DNA from: Lojkania enalia
Taxonomy: Eukaryota; Ascomycota; Dothideomycetes; Pleosporales
Direction of reading: 5' to 3'
NCBI GenBank assembly: GCA_010094045.1
Contig: ML986703.1
Coordinates: 80,813-138,095 of the forward strand
DNA: 57,283 nt
Position 1 is the stretch's first letter, and every line of letters starts with the position of its first letter. Below the pieces are notes generated by a model. That model saw only the letters and a program-made list of their open reading frames with translations. It was not told the DNA's origin and searched no databases. Below are positions 35,187 to 47,013 of this stretch, in pieces. Made by a program: the position numbers and the translations under genes.

Positions 35187-35389
35187 AGCTACCACTTGCT
35201 TGCTCATCTTGAACACTACTGAATTTGTTCAATATTTGATTATTTCATACAATACAACCATTTCCAATCAACCTTCATCTATTATATATAATCGCAATTC
35301 AACTATAAAGATCCCTGCATAAAACCAAAAGTCCTGCCAGCTAGTCTCATCGAGAGTACGGAAGACGCAACTGTTTGATGTATTCCACG
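35187..35389. other. 3' flank of the membrane-protein gene
   Basis: About 200 bp of AT-rich sequence, presumably the 3' UTR. Nothing else is seen. Confidence 0.5.
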
Positions 35390-35545
35390 ATGACTATATT
35401 TTTTCAGTCTCCTATTGAAGCCAATTTTAATTCAGCCTACAATCTCTATCTACCTCGTTTGGAAGGGCAGACACCAGGGCCGGCCAATCCCAAAGCACTT
35501 CCTGAACGCGCAGAAAGGGATTTCCAGAAAATATTATCGAAGTAG
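35390..35545 (+). CDS. Small hypothetical ORF, 51 aa (doubtful)
   Basis: ATG at 35,390 and TAG at 35,543. The predicted peptide is unusually coding-like (it includes YNLYLPRLEG and PGPANPKALPERAER), but I recognise no family. A TTTTTTCAG just inside the frame (about 35,398-35,406) could be a splice acceptor, which would make this the last exon of a decayed or longer gene. No upstream partner exon was identified. Confidence 0.25.
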   Translation: MTIFFQSPIEANFNSAYNLYLPRLEGQTPGPANPKALPERAERDFQKILSK

Positions 35546-36590
35546 ATGCCTTCTGGACTCTCCCGGACTACAGTGTAACATTTCTTGAGCTCATTTTTTT
35601 CTTTTTTGGAATATAATACGTTGCTATTTTTAGCGGCCTCAACTCCTTCAGTGAGCGACTCATGTCAGGCTCCAACGAGCCACAGCATTTGCACCTCGGC
35701 TCTCCTAGCACGCTTAGTCCATATGGTAGTACACAATCTTGGCTTGCCCGATTGATGACCTCTCTGATTTCCAGGTCTTCATGCAAAGCATCATTTGCAT
35801 GTAGATGATAGCTACTGCCTCCAGGCCGCAAGCATCACTAATGACAGAATCGGGATGCATAGGCCACCCCTACAGACATTGAATCGAAGCGAAGATCTGG
35901 ACTGATAGTTCGAGGATCTACGAAACTTCATTCAAAGAGTGCTCGGAATAAGTAGACCTCTAAAAATATCTTCAGCACAACCTATAACCGCATTAAGTTA
36001 GTGTTTTTAAAGGGTTTTTTTTAAAGAGACATTGGAAGAAAATGTTGAAGAGATTTTTTCGTGTTCCTTGATTAGTAGTATTAATGGACGGAACATTCTT
36101 GATGATTCCTGGGAACATTAAAAAAGGAGAAGTGGTTCACCAGCTTATAGTTATAGATATGCAAAATTCGCTCGGGGTTTTCTGGGATGTGAATGCGCCT
36201 GAGACGTATAATAAGGGACTGGGAAGTACGGGATAAATAGATAGTTTGTAGAGGTCTTAGGCGATTTATAGGAATGACTCGATCTTCAATTTCAAAGACC
36301 AGCCTAGAGAACACATATAGTTCACACTCCATCTAAACAACATGGCCATTGACAAAATTGTTGCAAGGTTTTTTAATGTCACACTTCCAGCACGTCACAC
36401 GTCAATGGCTGCAAATTAGCAATCACGCATGCCGGATACCTGATGAACGAGCGACTCAATCCACGCCATATTTGAACATAAGAAATAAAAAAAGTAGAAT
36501 AAGTAGGGAGAGCAGTATTTTTATAATTAGTATTTACTCTACTAGCGCCGTTTACTTGTACTACTCTAGGTAGCAATTAATAAAGATTTT
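35546..36590. other. Intergenic region, no gene recognised
   Basis: Moderately AT-rich sequence with mono-T/A runs. Open frames at 35,568-35,831, 36,081-36,332 and 36,349-36,573 show no conserved motif and overlap others, so they are not called. No repeat ends were found. Confidence 0.5.
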
Positions 36591-36591
36591 G

Positions 36592-36629
36592 TCAGAAGCA
36601 CGGCTCTACACCACTGCGCTACTGCAACC
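36592..36629 (-). ncRNA. tRNA-like 5' half with a perfect A box (possible tRNA relic or SINE head)
   Basis: Reading the minus strand from 36,629, GGTTGCAG is followed by TAGCGCAGTGG, an exact match to the pol III A-box consensus. A D-arm-like stretch comes next, then CTGACAA, which could be an anticodon loop (GAC). The 3' half does not fold: no matching anticodon stem, T arm or B box occurs at tRNA distance. A weak GTTCAAAT occurs about 130 bp further along. It is therefore not a complete tRNA gene. Confidence 0.35.
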
Positions 36630-36639
36630 AAAAGGTACG

Positions 36640-36854
36640 AATGATCAATATCGCCGATTATCGGTGTAGAATAGTATATATACCCTTACAGATTTCTTAA
36701 AGGTTAATCTTATTAAATGTAAGTAGGAGGGGGGCGGAGACGGCATAGGGTCGTATAGATAGATGTATTGATGGTGTGTTGTAGTGTTCCCTTCGACCTC
36801 TCGGTCAAGGTACGGTGGGGGAATATATAGGACATGAGACTGCTTAGTTAAGGG
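36640..36854. other. Short intergenic stretch
   Basis: About 215 bp with no recognised feature, between the tRNA-like relic and the Tc1 fragment. Confidence 0.4.
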
Positions 36855-37172
36855 CTGTGTACAGTACTAAGACATTAGTCTCCCGACACCCTGTATATTT
36901 CTGATTTTCTCAACATTATCTACTCAATATTTTGTCTGCCACCCCCTAGCTTTGCGTACGGCTTTAAGACGCCTTAGTATTGATTCTATAAGCTTGTCAA
37001 TTAAATCCTGATCGATCTCGCGCCAAGTATAGTATATTGCGTCGCAAAAGGCATCGCGAGCCTCCCTTAAATAGCCTATTTCGTTAAGATCTAGGTATAG
37101 CTTATATATTTTCTGCTTTACCGTGTCCGTGCACCCAATGCACGGATTCAGCCAATGCACGCTGCACATCAT
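36855..37172 (-). mobile_element. 3' fragment of a Tc1-like transposon
   Basis: The minus-strand frame at 36,924-37,172 ends in a block typical of the Tc1/DDE_3 transposase C-terminus (EIDQDLIDKLIESI, then RRLKAV and a final TKY). Upstream residues (LNPCIG..., KQKIYKLYLDL) are a garbled version of the SPDLNPIEH-LW-LKQ block. A possible terminal repeat beginning at a TACAGTACTAAGAC sequence lies at about 36,863-36,876. Most of the element is missing. It is little affected by RIP. Confidence 0.6.
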
Positions 37173-37272
37173 AAACGCTCTATTAGAAATGAAGCTGTAG
37201 AGCCGCCCACAAACACTAGTATTACGAGATTTTCTGGTGGAGTAGTAAGTTAATAGCTGCGATTGATTTGCA

Positions 37273-38985
37273 CTATTTAAATCTATCTGGAAGCTTAACG
37301 TTGCGGCCGCGGCGTGTCGATTTAGTTAGGGCAGCAGATGCGCCCTCTGAGGCCTCACTAACATCTAGAGTATCAACAACACGTTTCTGACGCTTTCTAC
37401 TCTGTACAGATAGCTGTGGCGCCTTTCTCTTACCCTTTTAGGATAGCTGTAGAGCCTTTTCAACGTCGCGGGCAGACTTCTGGGCAGCGCGCTGAGCTGC
37501 CTTTTCAGCTCTCTCCTTCTCCCTTGCCTTCTTAGCTGCCTCTCGCGCAGCACGCTTTTCATCCTAGATCTTTTCCTTATACAACTTAGCTGACCTCTTC
37601 AGCTCTTCTGTCTCTGCTTTTTGAAGCTGCTGCTTCTTATCCTCTTGTTCCTTAATTAACTAGCGAACACGCGCCTCCCTTACTTTCCTTAGCGACTAGA
37701 AGATTACTCCACTATAATACTCCTTGTGCTGTTAAAGATCTAGAGCTTTTCCCTTCTTTTTACGCTTCTTCTTAGTAGATAGCACCTGCTTAATCCTATC
37801 TATCTTATACTTAAGTAGCTTATTTTAGACAGATAAATAGTAAAGCGATTAATAAAGCTTCTATATATTCTTACTGCTCTAATCTCTTACTACAGAGTGA
37901 ATAAGCCTATCTATCTTCCTCTAGTTAGACTTACTAAGTAATGATAAGGAGCTTTCTCTTAATTCTTAAACTTTAGTAAATCTATTAAGAATAGGATTAG
38001 GATTTAAAAGTAATATACCAGTTGATTTAAAAGAGTTAAGGATTATTAATCCCTTGAAGGATATCTCCTAAGCTTTTTAGAATAGGGAGAAAAAGTCGCC
38101 TTTATTAATAGATACTAGGCCTTAGCTTATATAAAAGTGTCTCGATAGTTTAGCTAAGTAGGTAGTTAATAAAGGCTTAAATATTACTATATTAAGAGGC
38201 TGAAGTGTATATATTAAATAAGGAGACTAGATAGTAAGAAGGATCTTATTCTAATTACAGTAGTCGATAAAATCTATAGTAATATAGGATCTGTAGTTAT
38301 CTATAATAAGAAGTTAATATAATTAGTAAGCCTTCTCTCTAGTATAGTAATTAAATACTTACTTAAACTAGGTAAGTCTAATATTATTATTCGTCCAGCT
38401 AGAGGATAATAAAGTAATAAAGACTTAGTATTCTCCTATTTTAATATCTTCTACCTAGGCTAATTAGATGCTTTTATTAGCAGCCTTATAGATAAGGTTT
38501 AAAAGTAGAGTAGATCTATTAGCGTATATATATACTAGAAGTATAATCTATACGTAGTTTCTATCCTAGAGTAATATACTAACTTTCTTCTTCTCCTATA
38601 TTTGTTAGCTAAATATCCTTTTTAATCTACTAATAATACTAATTAAAAAGCCTTTCTTATCTATATTATAGATATAATAAGGATCTATCTAATATTAATT
38701 AATCTTATTATATAGAAGTTAGAAATAGAAACAATATTTCTCCTCTATATTAGCTTTATAGCGATTACTATCTATACTAATAGTCTATTTTAAGATAAGA
38801 TAAATGCTGTATTAGTTAATAAAGTAGGCAACCTAGCTCTTACTAACTAGCTCCTTTACTATTATAGAGGCGAAATTCTATATTATCTCCCTAATAAAAG
38901 GTATATATCTCTCTATAAGTCCTTTAATATATTATATAAGCTTCTACTCTTATTATAGATTAAGCTTCTAATAATTATTTATATT
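37273..38985 (-). mobile_element. Pogo-like transposase remnant with a RIP gradient
   Basis: A DDE transposase can be followed on the minus strand from about 38,985 to a stop at 37,273-37,275. The YNIDKKGF block is near 38,680, a LLIIDNYRSY block (second Asp) near 38,310, and an Arg/Lys/Ala-rich, probably coiled-coil tail spans 37,800-37,280. The tail (for example 37,365-37,562) keeps normal composition with almost no stops, whereas the catalytic part is heavily RIP-mutated with many TAA/TAG. The N-terminal DNA-binding region and the ends are not recognised. Non-functional. Confidence 0.7.
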
Positions 38986-39004
38986 AGCTATATAAGATAC
39001 TATA

Positions 39005-39353
39005 ATACTTTAATACCTTCGCGATAATATACTATAATTAATACTATATCTAGTAGTAATTTTTACAACTTAATTTCGTTAATTATAGCCTAGATTAGAT
39101 TTATAATAGTAGAGTTATTATATATTAAAGATTAGAGAGTTTAGATATATTTAGTACTTAGTATATATTAGTTAAATCCGTATATTAGATATATAGATAT
39201 AGTAGTATAAGCTAGAGATACTTAATAGAGTTTAGATTATGTAAGTAGAGCGGCTATTTAAGTACCTTAATATTCTCGTAGGTAAGAAACTTAGTAGTCT
39301 CTTAAATAGTATAGATAGGCGTATTATCTATTATAAATATATTAGTATCTTTC
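39005..39353 (-). mobile_element. Tc1-like transposase remnant, part interrupted by the gypsy element
   Basis: Minus-strand reading gives a degraded DDE_3 block (IIDNTPIYT, then NIKVLK and a NLNSIKYL block corresponding to SPDLNPIEHLW). It reaches the left edge of the retrotransposon at the CTTTC duplication (39,349-39,353). The same frame resumes at 46,552 on the far side. It is RIP-mutated and non-functional. Confidence 0.6.
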
Positions 39354-39632
39354 TGTAACGATGCAAAGAAATCGTTCCACAAAAAGCTTTATATACAACC
39401 TTATCCCAAAGCTTTTCGCTTATCTTATCTTACCCCTAGTTCTACCCCTTTTCCCTTCTATATATAGTTGTACACTCCCTTATAAGTAGTTTAGTAGTTC
39501 TTCTATATCCTTTTATATAAGGCCTATAGGTGTTAATAGAATTTCTAGGTCCCTAAACCCCTATATACTCTTATATACCTCTAAGTAGATTCGTGCCGCA
39601 TTTAGACCTATTATCTTACCTACGCTGTTATA
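39354..39632 (+). repeat. 5' LTR of the gypsy element
   Basis: Starts TGTAACGATG and ends GCTGTTATA, the RIP-changed form of ...TTACA. It is the same length as the 3' LTR (279 bp) and the differences are mostly C-to-T or G-to-A. Confidence 0.92.
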
Positions 39633-42600
39633 TTATATAGAAGAACTTAATACTACTAGTAATAGCCTCTTTAATAATATCGCATCAATTATTTATTTAA
39701 CTATATTAAAGTCTAAAATATACTTAATTTAGTTTAGATTATAATATTTATATACTATTATATTAAATTATTTAGTTATCTAGATAGAATCTTAAAAATC
39801 TTCTATTAATTAAAGCCTTTAGGTTTAGAACTTTCTATCCTCTATAATTAGGATTTCCTTCGGAAAAGCCGCGTAGAGTATATCTAGGTAGAAACTTAGA
39901 AACTACTAATAACCTATTAGAATTAGAGGTAACTACCAATATCTAACTATAATTCACCTTCTAATTCTTATACTAGAATCGATATATGCGTAAGTTATAG
40001 TAAGAGTAAACTTCTATCTACGCGTGTAAAATAACCGTTACCTTTTATAGGGGGCCCTATAATAGGCGGACCCCTCTCTATAAGGCCTATAATAAAAAAC
40101 CTATCTAATTTAGAGGGAAATTAAAATAAACTAACTCTTAAGAAACAAATTGTAATTTTATAGGAGGAGATTATATACTTAATATAATAGAGAACTATTA
40201 GTTCTAATTAACCTTTATAAACTACTAAATTAGAACTAATAATACGTTAGAAAACTTTTACAACTCTTCTAGTAAGAAACCTCTTAGCTACTCTTAAGCC
40301 CCCTTAAACCTACCTTACTAAATATACGCCTAAGATTAAAAGCTTTATAAATAGTAACGAACTTATATTTAAATAATAGTAAGCCTTAATTTTAGACCGA
40401 CTTAAGATTAATATAGATTACTATCTAACAGAGTATATACGTATAGTATTAGTATAGGGATACACCTCTAGTACTATAAAAGGGTATCTAGAGCTAAAAT
40501 ACCTAGCTAAATTAGACTAGTATTAGTTTAAGAATACTAAAGAAATAATTTTACTTCTATAATCGTATTTTATTATAGATAATAAAGAGATAGAAGCGCG
40601 ACAGGCGTTTTAGATCCTAAGGATAAATAAGGGAGAAGCGTTCCCAACTTTTAAAGCTCGCTTTATTAATATAGCTATTAGAGGATCCGTATCCTAATCT
40701 AAGTAGTTCTTCTACCTATAGGATAAGATTCTCCCCAGCCTAAAGATACTAAACCTTAGTTTTAAGCTTATATAGAAAGGCTCTTTTAATACTATAATCG
40801 CCTACTTAACAGCCTATAATATAGAAAAGAGGAGTATTTCTAGCCTTCTAGAATAAACTATTAGCTTATAGGTTGTAGCTAAAGTAAATTTAGATTAGTA
40901 CTAGAAGATTTCTAAGAGTTTATCTAAGGTAACCTATAATCTAATACTACCCTAATTTACCCTAGTATTAACACCTCGTTCTACTATAATCGCTTTTTAA
41001 TAACTTAGTAAAACTCCCGCACCTAAAAGATATATAACTCTAGATAATTATTATAATTATAGTAAACTAGAATATTTTATAAATAAATATATAGTTTTTA
41101 AAATATAAGAGATAGAAGTTAAATAAGAGAAAATTAAGGAAGAAGAGTTTCTAGACGTAAATAAGTACCACCTAGATAGTTCTTAGGTAGGAAATAGAGA
41201 CGCCTAAGAAAACTCTCTATTCTAGATTTAAGCAAGTATAACTTATTAAATATTAATTTATTATATTTGTTTAGAGGAAAGTACTTCTAAATTTCTACTA
41301 TTCTATATTTAAAAGGCGTTAGTATATAACTAAACGCTCTTATTAATACTAGTATCTAAAGCTTCTTATTCTTTAATTCTATAGTAGCTAGATTACTCTC
41401 CTAAGCCCTATATATATTAATACAGCACTTACCCTTTAAAATTACTATTAAAGGTTTTCAGGACCGAATTTAAACTCTAGTTAATTAGTATATCTACTTA
41501 TACCTGTAAATTAATAGGAGAACTATCTAAAACTACCTATTTATTATTATAGATCTAGATACTTAAGATTATATTATTAGTATTAAATAGTTATATTATT
41601 TTCAACTCTAGCTAAATATAGATAAGAATCGGATTATATAGCCCTCTAAGTATCCTACTACTTATAATCCTTCACCTCCTCTTCTTATACAATTAACTCA
41701 GCTAATATATAATAAGAAGGTAGAGCTAGATATCTAGTAACACGACGCTCTATAAGAAAAGAACTAGTATTAATAGTTTTATAGTCTAACTATCTATTAT
41801 ATTAAAAGTCTACTAAGACTACTAAAACTATATTAGTCTTTTATAGCCTATAGTTTAAACAAGCTTAGAGCTCCCGTACGCCCGCATATAATAAAGTTTA
41901 AACCCGATCTAAAGAAAGTCCGTTCTCCTATTATTACTCTTATTTTAGCTAATACTTTCTACTTTAATATAAAGAGGAAAGAGAACGAGTTTTTCTCTAC
42001 ATCTCTATACGAAATCGAGCAGCTAATTAAAGATAAGTAAGCCCTAGAACTAGAAGATAAGGCTGAAAATAAAGTACTAGTAAATCTCCGATTACTATCT
42101 AAATACTATAAGTATTAAGATATATTTAGTAAAACTATAGCTTATTAATTACTAGAATATTACTCTTATAATTATAAGATTATTCTTATAAAACTCCTCC
42201 CTAATAGTTACAGCCTATTATATAAGTAGAATGTTAAGAAGCTAGAGGTAACTAAAAAGTATATTATAGATAATCTATAGTATAGATATATTAAACAGAG
42301 TTAGAGCCCTTTTATATCTCTAATCCTTTACATTTATAAACTTAATAGTAACCTATATATTTATATAGATTATTATAAACTTAACACTTTTACCTATAAA
42401 AATATATATCCGATACTATATATAGATAAACTCCTATCTAGACCTACTAAAGTAGTAATCTTTACTAAGTTTAATATTCGCGCAGCCTTTAATAAGATTA
42501 GAATAGACCCTAGTACTAAAGAATATACTACCTTTTAGATTTAATACAGAACCTATAAGTATAAAGTTCTACCTTTTAGATTATATAATAGTTTAGTAAC

Positions 42601-45205
42601 TTACTAGTACTATATAAACGACGTATTAATTAACTACCTAGATAATTTCTATATTACTTACCTAGACGATATTCTTATCTACTCCGAAGATAAGGTAATA
42701 CATACTATCTATATTAAGAAAGTTCTTAAGAGATTACGTTAAGTAGGGTTATAAGTTAATATTAAGAAGAGTAAATTCTATATTACTTAAACTAAATACC
42801 TTAGTTATATCCTCTTAAATAAAAGCTTTAAGGTTAATCTAGAAAAGGTAGAAGTACTATACAACTAGTAGCTACCTACTATTATAACGGGTGTAAAATC
42901 CTTCTTAGGTTTTACTAGATTCTATTAACAGTTTATACTAGAATTCTCGCATATTATAAAGCTAATTATCATACTATAAAGCCCTATAACCCCTTTCATA
43001 TAAACTTTAGAATATAATATTACCTTTAAGAAATTAAAGTCAGCCCTATTAAGTATACCTATACTCTACTACTTTAACCCTATATTAGAAACAAAAATAG
43101 AAACTAATACCTCTAATAAAGTAGTTATAAGAGTACTATTATAGAAATATTCTAATAGAAAATAGTACCCTATAGTATTCTATAGTAAGGTTTTATCCGG
43201 TTCGGAACTAAACTAGAAGATCTATAATAAGAAACTATTTACAATTATTACTACGTTTAAGTAATAGAGGGTAGAACTTACTTCTATAGCTACTAGAACT
43301 CTAGTATATACTAATTATCGCTTACTTAAATATTTTATAACTATAAAGGTACTTAATATTTATTAGATTTATTAGACTAAAGAATTAGCTTAGTATTAGT
43401 TCCGAATCGAGTATACTTTAGGTAAGAATAATACTAGAGTAGACATCTTTAGCTATTATAAATAAGATATAAAAAACTTAAAAGCGGCTTAAACTAATAA
43501 CTAGTTAAGAGTCCTATTTAGACCGTATTAACTTCACCCCTAAATTAATACTAAATTAGCCTAGTCCTATATTATTTAAATAATAACTTAAGCGGCTATA
43601 CTAAACGTTATTAAAGGCTAAGAGTAGGTTATATTACTAAACTCTCTAGAGTTGATTAATATATTACTATAGGAAAACTAAGCCTCCTTTATACAGGAAC
43701 GTACCCTCTTATTCTATAAGTATTAGATAGAGAACGGACTACTCCTCTACGACAATTACTTATATATTCTATTAGATTTAGGTCTTTATATACGACTTAT
43801 ATAAGAGACTTATAACTAAGTATCCTCTATATACCTAAATACTACTAAAACCTATTAGTTACTATTTTAGAAGTACTACTAGAAGAGTATAGAGGCTACT
43901 TACAAACGATATATATAGAATTATATCCTATACTATAAAGCTTATCCGATATAAACCCGAACTCTAGATTTTATCTATCTACTTTCTATACTAAATTAAC
44001 TAATATAGTATTTATATATTAACTTTAAAAATTTTCCTATAGATAAGTCTAGATATAATTAGATTATAATAGTAATTAATTACCTGTCTAAATAAGCGGT
44101 ATCTATTTCCTACTATTATATAATTAATATATAGGGAATAGCTGAATTATTTATTTAATAGGTATACCGTTTTAGCTATACGCCTAAAACTATTATTTTA
44201 GACTAAGAACCTTAGTTTATATCTAATTTCTAGTCCGAATTCTACTATATTTTAGACGTAAAGATTAAACTATCTACTACTTATTATAAAGAGATTAACA
44301 GATAGACGGAAATTATAAATAAGTATATTAATTAGAGACTACGCCCTTTTATATCCTTCTACTAAAACAACTAGAGTTCTCTATTACCTATAATCGACCG
44401 AGTATAAGCAACTCTACCCTATACAACTATTAAAATATCCCCGTATTAGATCTTATACAGATCTAAGCTCTATTAGAGTTAGGATTGAAAATATTCTATT
44501 AATTCTATTACTGTAATAGATAAATTAAATTATAAGAACGTTTTAGCTCTAATAACTCGTATATATATAGCCTAGAAAACTATAAAGGCTAATATTAAGA
44601 AGGCTTAGGATTCTATATAATCTGTTGTTAACTATTACTAGCGACTAATTAATTAGTAGATTAGTAATATAGTCTACCTAAATACTAAGAACTTTATAGT
44701 CTAGAGACCGAGCCGAAAGCTATCTAATTAATAGAAGGGCCCTTTTAAAGTACTAGAATAGGTTGGAAACTTATACTATCTATAGCTACCCTTAGAGTCG
44801 AGAATATATAATATCTTCGTACTAAACCTACTATATAAAAACCCCTAGGACCCTCTACTAGGGTAAAAAGCTCTAAAACCACCCGCTATCGCTATTAAGG
44901 GGGTAGAAGAGTAGAAGGTTAAGAAAATACTAGCTAGTAAGCTATATTATAAAACCCTTAAATACTATATAAAATAGGTAGGATATAATCTTAACCTAGT
45001 CTAGTATAAAGTCTTAAATTTTATAGGTTCGTCTTATAAGTTAAAAGCTTTTTATAATAAGTATCTAAATTAGCTAAGACCCTTAAAAGCTCTAACTAAA
45101 TAGATTAAGGTATATAAGAATAGTATAGAGAATATAGATTACCTAGTAGATAATAATATATAAGAGTTAAATAGTAGATTAGAAAACTAAATTATAGGCC
45201 CAAAA

Positions 45206-45781
45206 TTACTCTTCTATAGAATTTAGAGGGTCTAATAGTAGGCTATTAGATACCTCCCTAGTCCTCTCCTCCTCTACTCTCCTTCCCCTTCCTTCCCTCC
45301 AGACTCCCCTTAAACCTTCTCTACCTCGTTTTTAGCCGCCTGAGAATACCGCGATATTAGTTTAAAAGCTAGATATTAGAGCCTCTAGGGTTAAAACCTA
45401 ATAGAGTAACTTAGTATCCTAGTAGAATAAAGCTACTTAGATACTAGTCTTAAAAAAGCTAGCTTCCTAACTCTTTACAATCTAAGCTATAAGTACTAGG
45501 TTATAAGCGGACTCTAAAACAGCCTTAAAAGCTATCTTCTTATCCTCCTTATCTCCTATATATCGGACTACTACCTATAGTTTAAGATAGCCCTAGAAGA
45601 CTAGAAACTCCTCCTTATAGTAGAAGGGGATTTATAAGTATATTAGTAGTAAGTACTCTACTAGTATTAGATACGATTCGTATAGGATTGTACTTTTTAT
45701 TTTATAAGGTATAATACTCGTATTTTTTTAATCTTAGAGACTAAAAGGTAAATATTATATACTACCTATAGGTAAGCGCAT
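45206..45781 (-). pseudogene. Candidate antisense ORF between pol and the 3' LTR of the gypsy element (191 codons)
   Basis: From ATG at 45,781 to TAA at 45,206 the minus strand keeps one register for 192 codons. It is interrupted only by TAA/TAG, which RIP makes from CAA/CAG/TGG-type codons. Between the stops the peptide is coding-like, with many AAG/GAG/GAT codons (for example RYIGDKEDKKIAFKAVLES). The C-terminal 40 residues are Arg/Glu/Gly-rich. No family is recognised. In DNA this rich in TAA and TAG the pattern could be chance, so the call is tentative. The right-edge copy of the element should hold the same region, but only its first part is in the window. Confidence 0.35.
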
Positions 45782-46267
45782 ATATAGCCTGAAAGTAGAT
45801 AATTTAGAAGGCCTCTAAAAAGGTTCTAAGAGGTAGGTAGAGTAGTATATTAATTAATTTTTTTCTATAAGACGTTAGTAATACTTTAATAATTAATAGT
45901 ACTAGAGACGCGTAATAATATATACGGAGTAGAAGTTATTATTTAGTTAAGAAAGCTTAGTTAACAGCAACCTAGTAATATACTAAGGCTAGTAAACACT
46001 TATTACTATATACAACAAAATTATAATATTAATAAACTGTTATAATAGTAATTACTAGTTAATATATAGATTAATTACACTTACTATAAAAACCTTATTT
46101 AATATTACGTTAATAAACGTATCTCTATAAGCAACCGCGTATATTAGCTCTTACTAGTAAATACCTTTTTAAAGAAATTTCTTTATACTAGAACCTATCT
46201 ATAATAGCCCTAATTCCCTTCTAAACCAGCGTAGATAGAGACTATCAGCCTATAAGGAGGGGGGTAG

Positions 46268-46546
46268 TATAATAATATAAAGAAATCGTTCTATAAAAAG
46301 CTTTATATACAACCTTATCCTAAAGCTTTTTATTTATCTTATCCTACCCCCGGTTCTACCCCTTTTCCCTTCCGTATATAGTTGCATACTCCCTTATAAG
46401 TAGCTTAATAGTTCTTCTATATCCTTTTATATAAGGCCTATAGGTGTTAATAGAATTCTTAGGTCCCTAAACTCCTATATACTCCTATATACCTTTAAGT
46501 AGATTCGTGCCGCATTTGGACCTATTATCTTACCTACGCTATTACA
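46268..46546 (+). repeat. 3' LTR of the gypsy element
   Basis: 279 bp, beginning TATAATAATATAAAG (the RIP-changed form of TGTAACGATGCAAAG) and ending GCTATTACA, followed by the target duplication CTTTC at 46,547-46,551. Confidence 0.92.
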
Positions 46547-46551
46547 CTTTC

Positions 46552-47013
46552 TAATCGTTAAATAGTCTATTTTATAGAGCTATAATAAAGGAGCTAGTAG
46601 TATAACTACTCTTTTTACTATAATCTCTCCGCATTTCTATAAGCTTTAATCGTCCTCTATACTAAATTGCCACCCAGAATATCTGGCTAAAGTAGTAAGT
46701 ACTAGACTTCTCCTTAATCTTATTATAATCCTACTTTTATAATAGCGTATAAAATACTTATACTCTTTCTTTACCTTTACTATATTATATTAAATATTTA
46801 TTAAAGTATTTAACTTATTTAAAATTATAATTATAATATTTTCTCTTCTAATTTAAGCGTAGGTAAATATATTCTAGTATAAGTTTAAGCTTTTTTCTAG
46901 CTACCTAATTAGTTATACTATATTTTTAGTAGATAATATAGTATTTTAAAGTTTATATAAATATTTTACACCTTTAAATAAAGTTATATACTTAATATAA
47001 GAATATTAGTATA
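46552..47013 (-). mobile_element. Continuation of the Tc1-like element split by the gypsy insertion
   Basis: Minus-strand reading at 46,552-46,620 joins the frame that ends at 39,353 (blocks resembling YGKKS and LFLEG of Tc1 transposases precede the IIDN block). Further right, to 47,013, the sequence is too degraded to assign. Confidence 0.5.

Larger units (their letters stand above)
39354..46546 (+). mobile_element. Complete Ty3/gypsy chromovirus-type retrotransposon, RIP-mutated, 7,193 bp
   Basis: Two 279-bp LTRs (39,354-39,632 and 46,268-46,546) are flanked by the 5-bp target duplication CTTTC. A purine tract (AAGGAGGGGGG, 46,254-46,264) precedes the 3' LTR. Decayed domains on the plus strand, in order: gag with a CCHC-like knuckle near 41,050-41,100; a protease region about 41,300-41,700; reverse transcriptase with YLDDILIYS at 42,659-42,685; RNase H about 43,050-43,450; integrase about 43,830-44,600; and a chromodomain about 44,905-45,100 (KYYIK-VGYN type). 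The order RT-RNaseH-integrase-chromodomain defines the chromovirus branch. All frames are broken by TAA/TAG. It inserted into a Tc1-like element. Between the chromodomain and the 3' LTR lies about 1.1 kb with a possible antisense frame. Confidence 0.92.

Noticed and set aside
36592..36660. A complete tRNA gene (Val-GAC-like)
   Set aside because: The anticodon stem, T arm and B box are absent at tRNA distance. Only the 5' half and A box are present.
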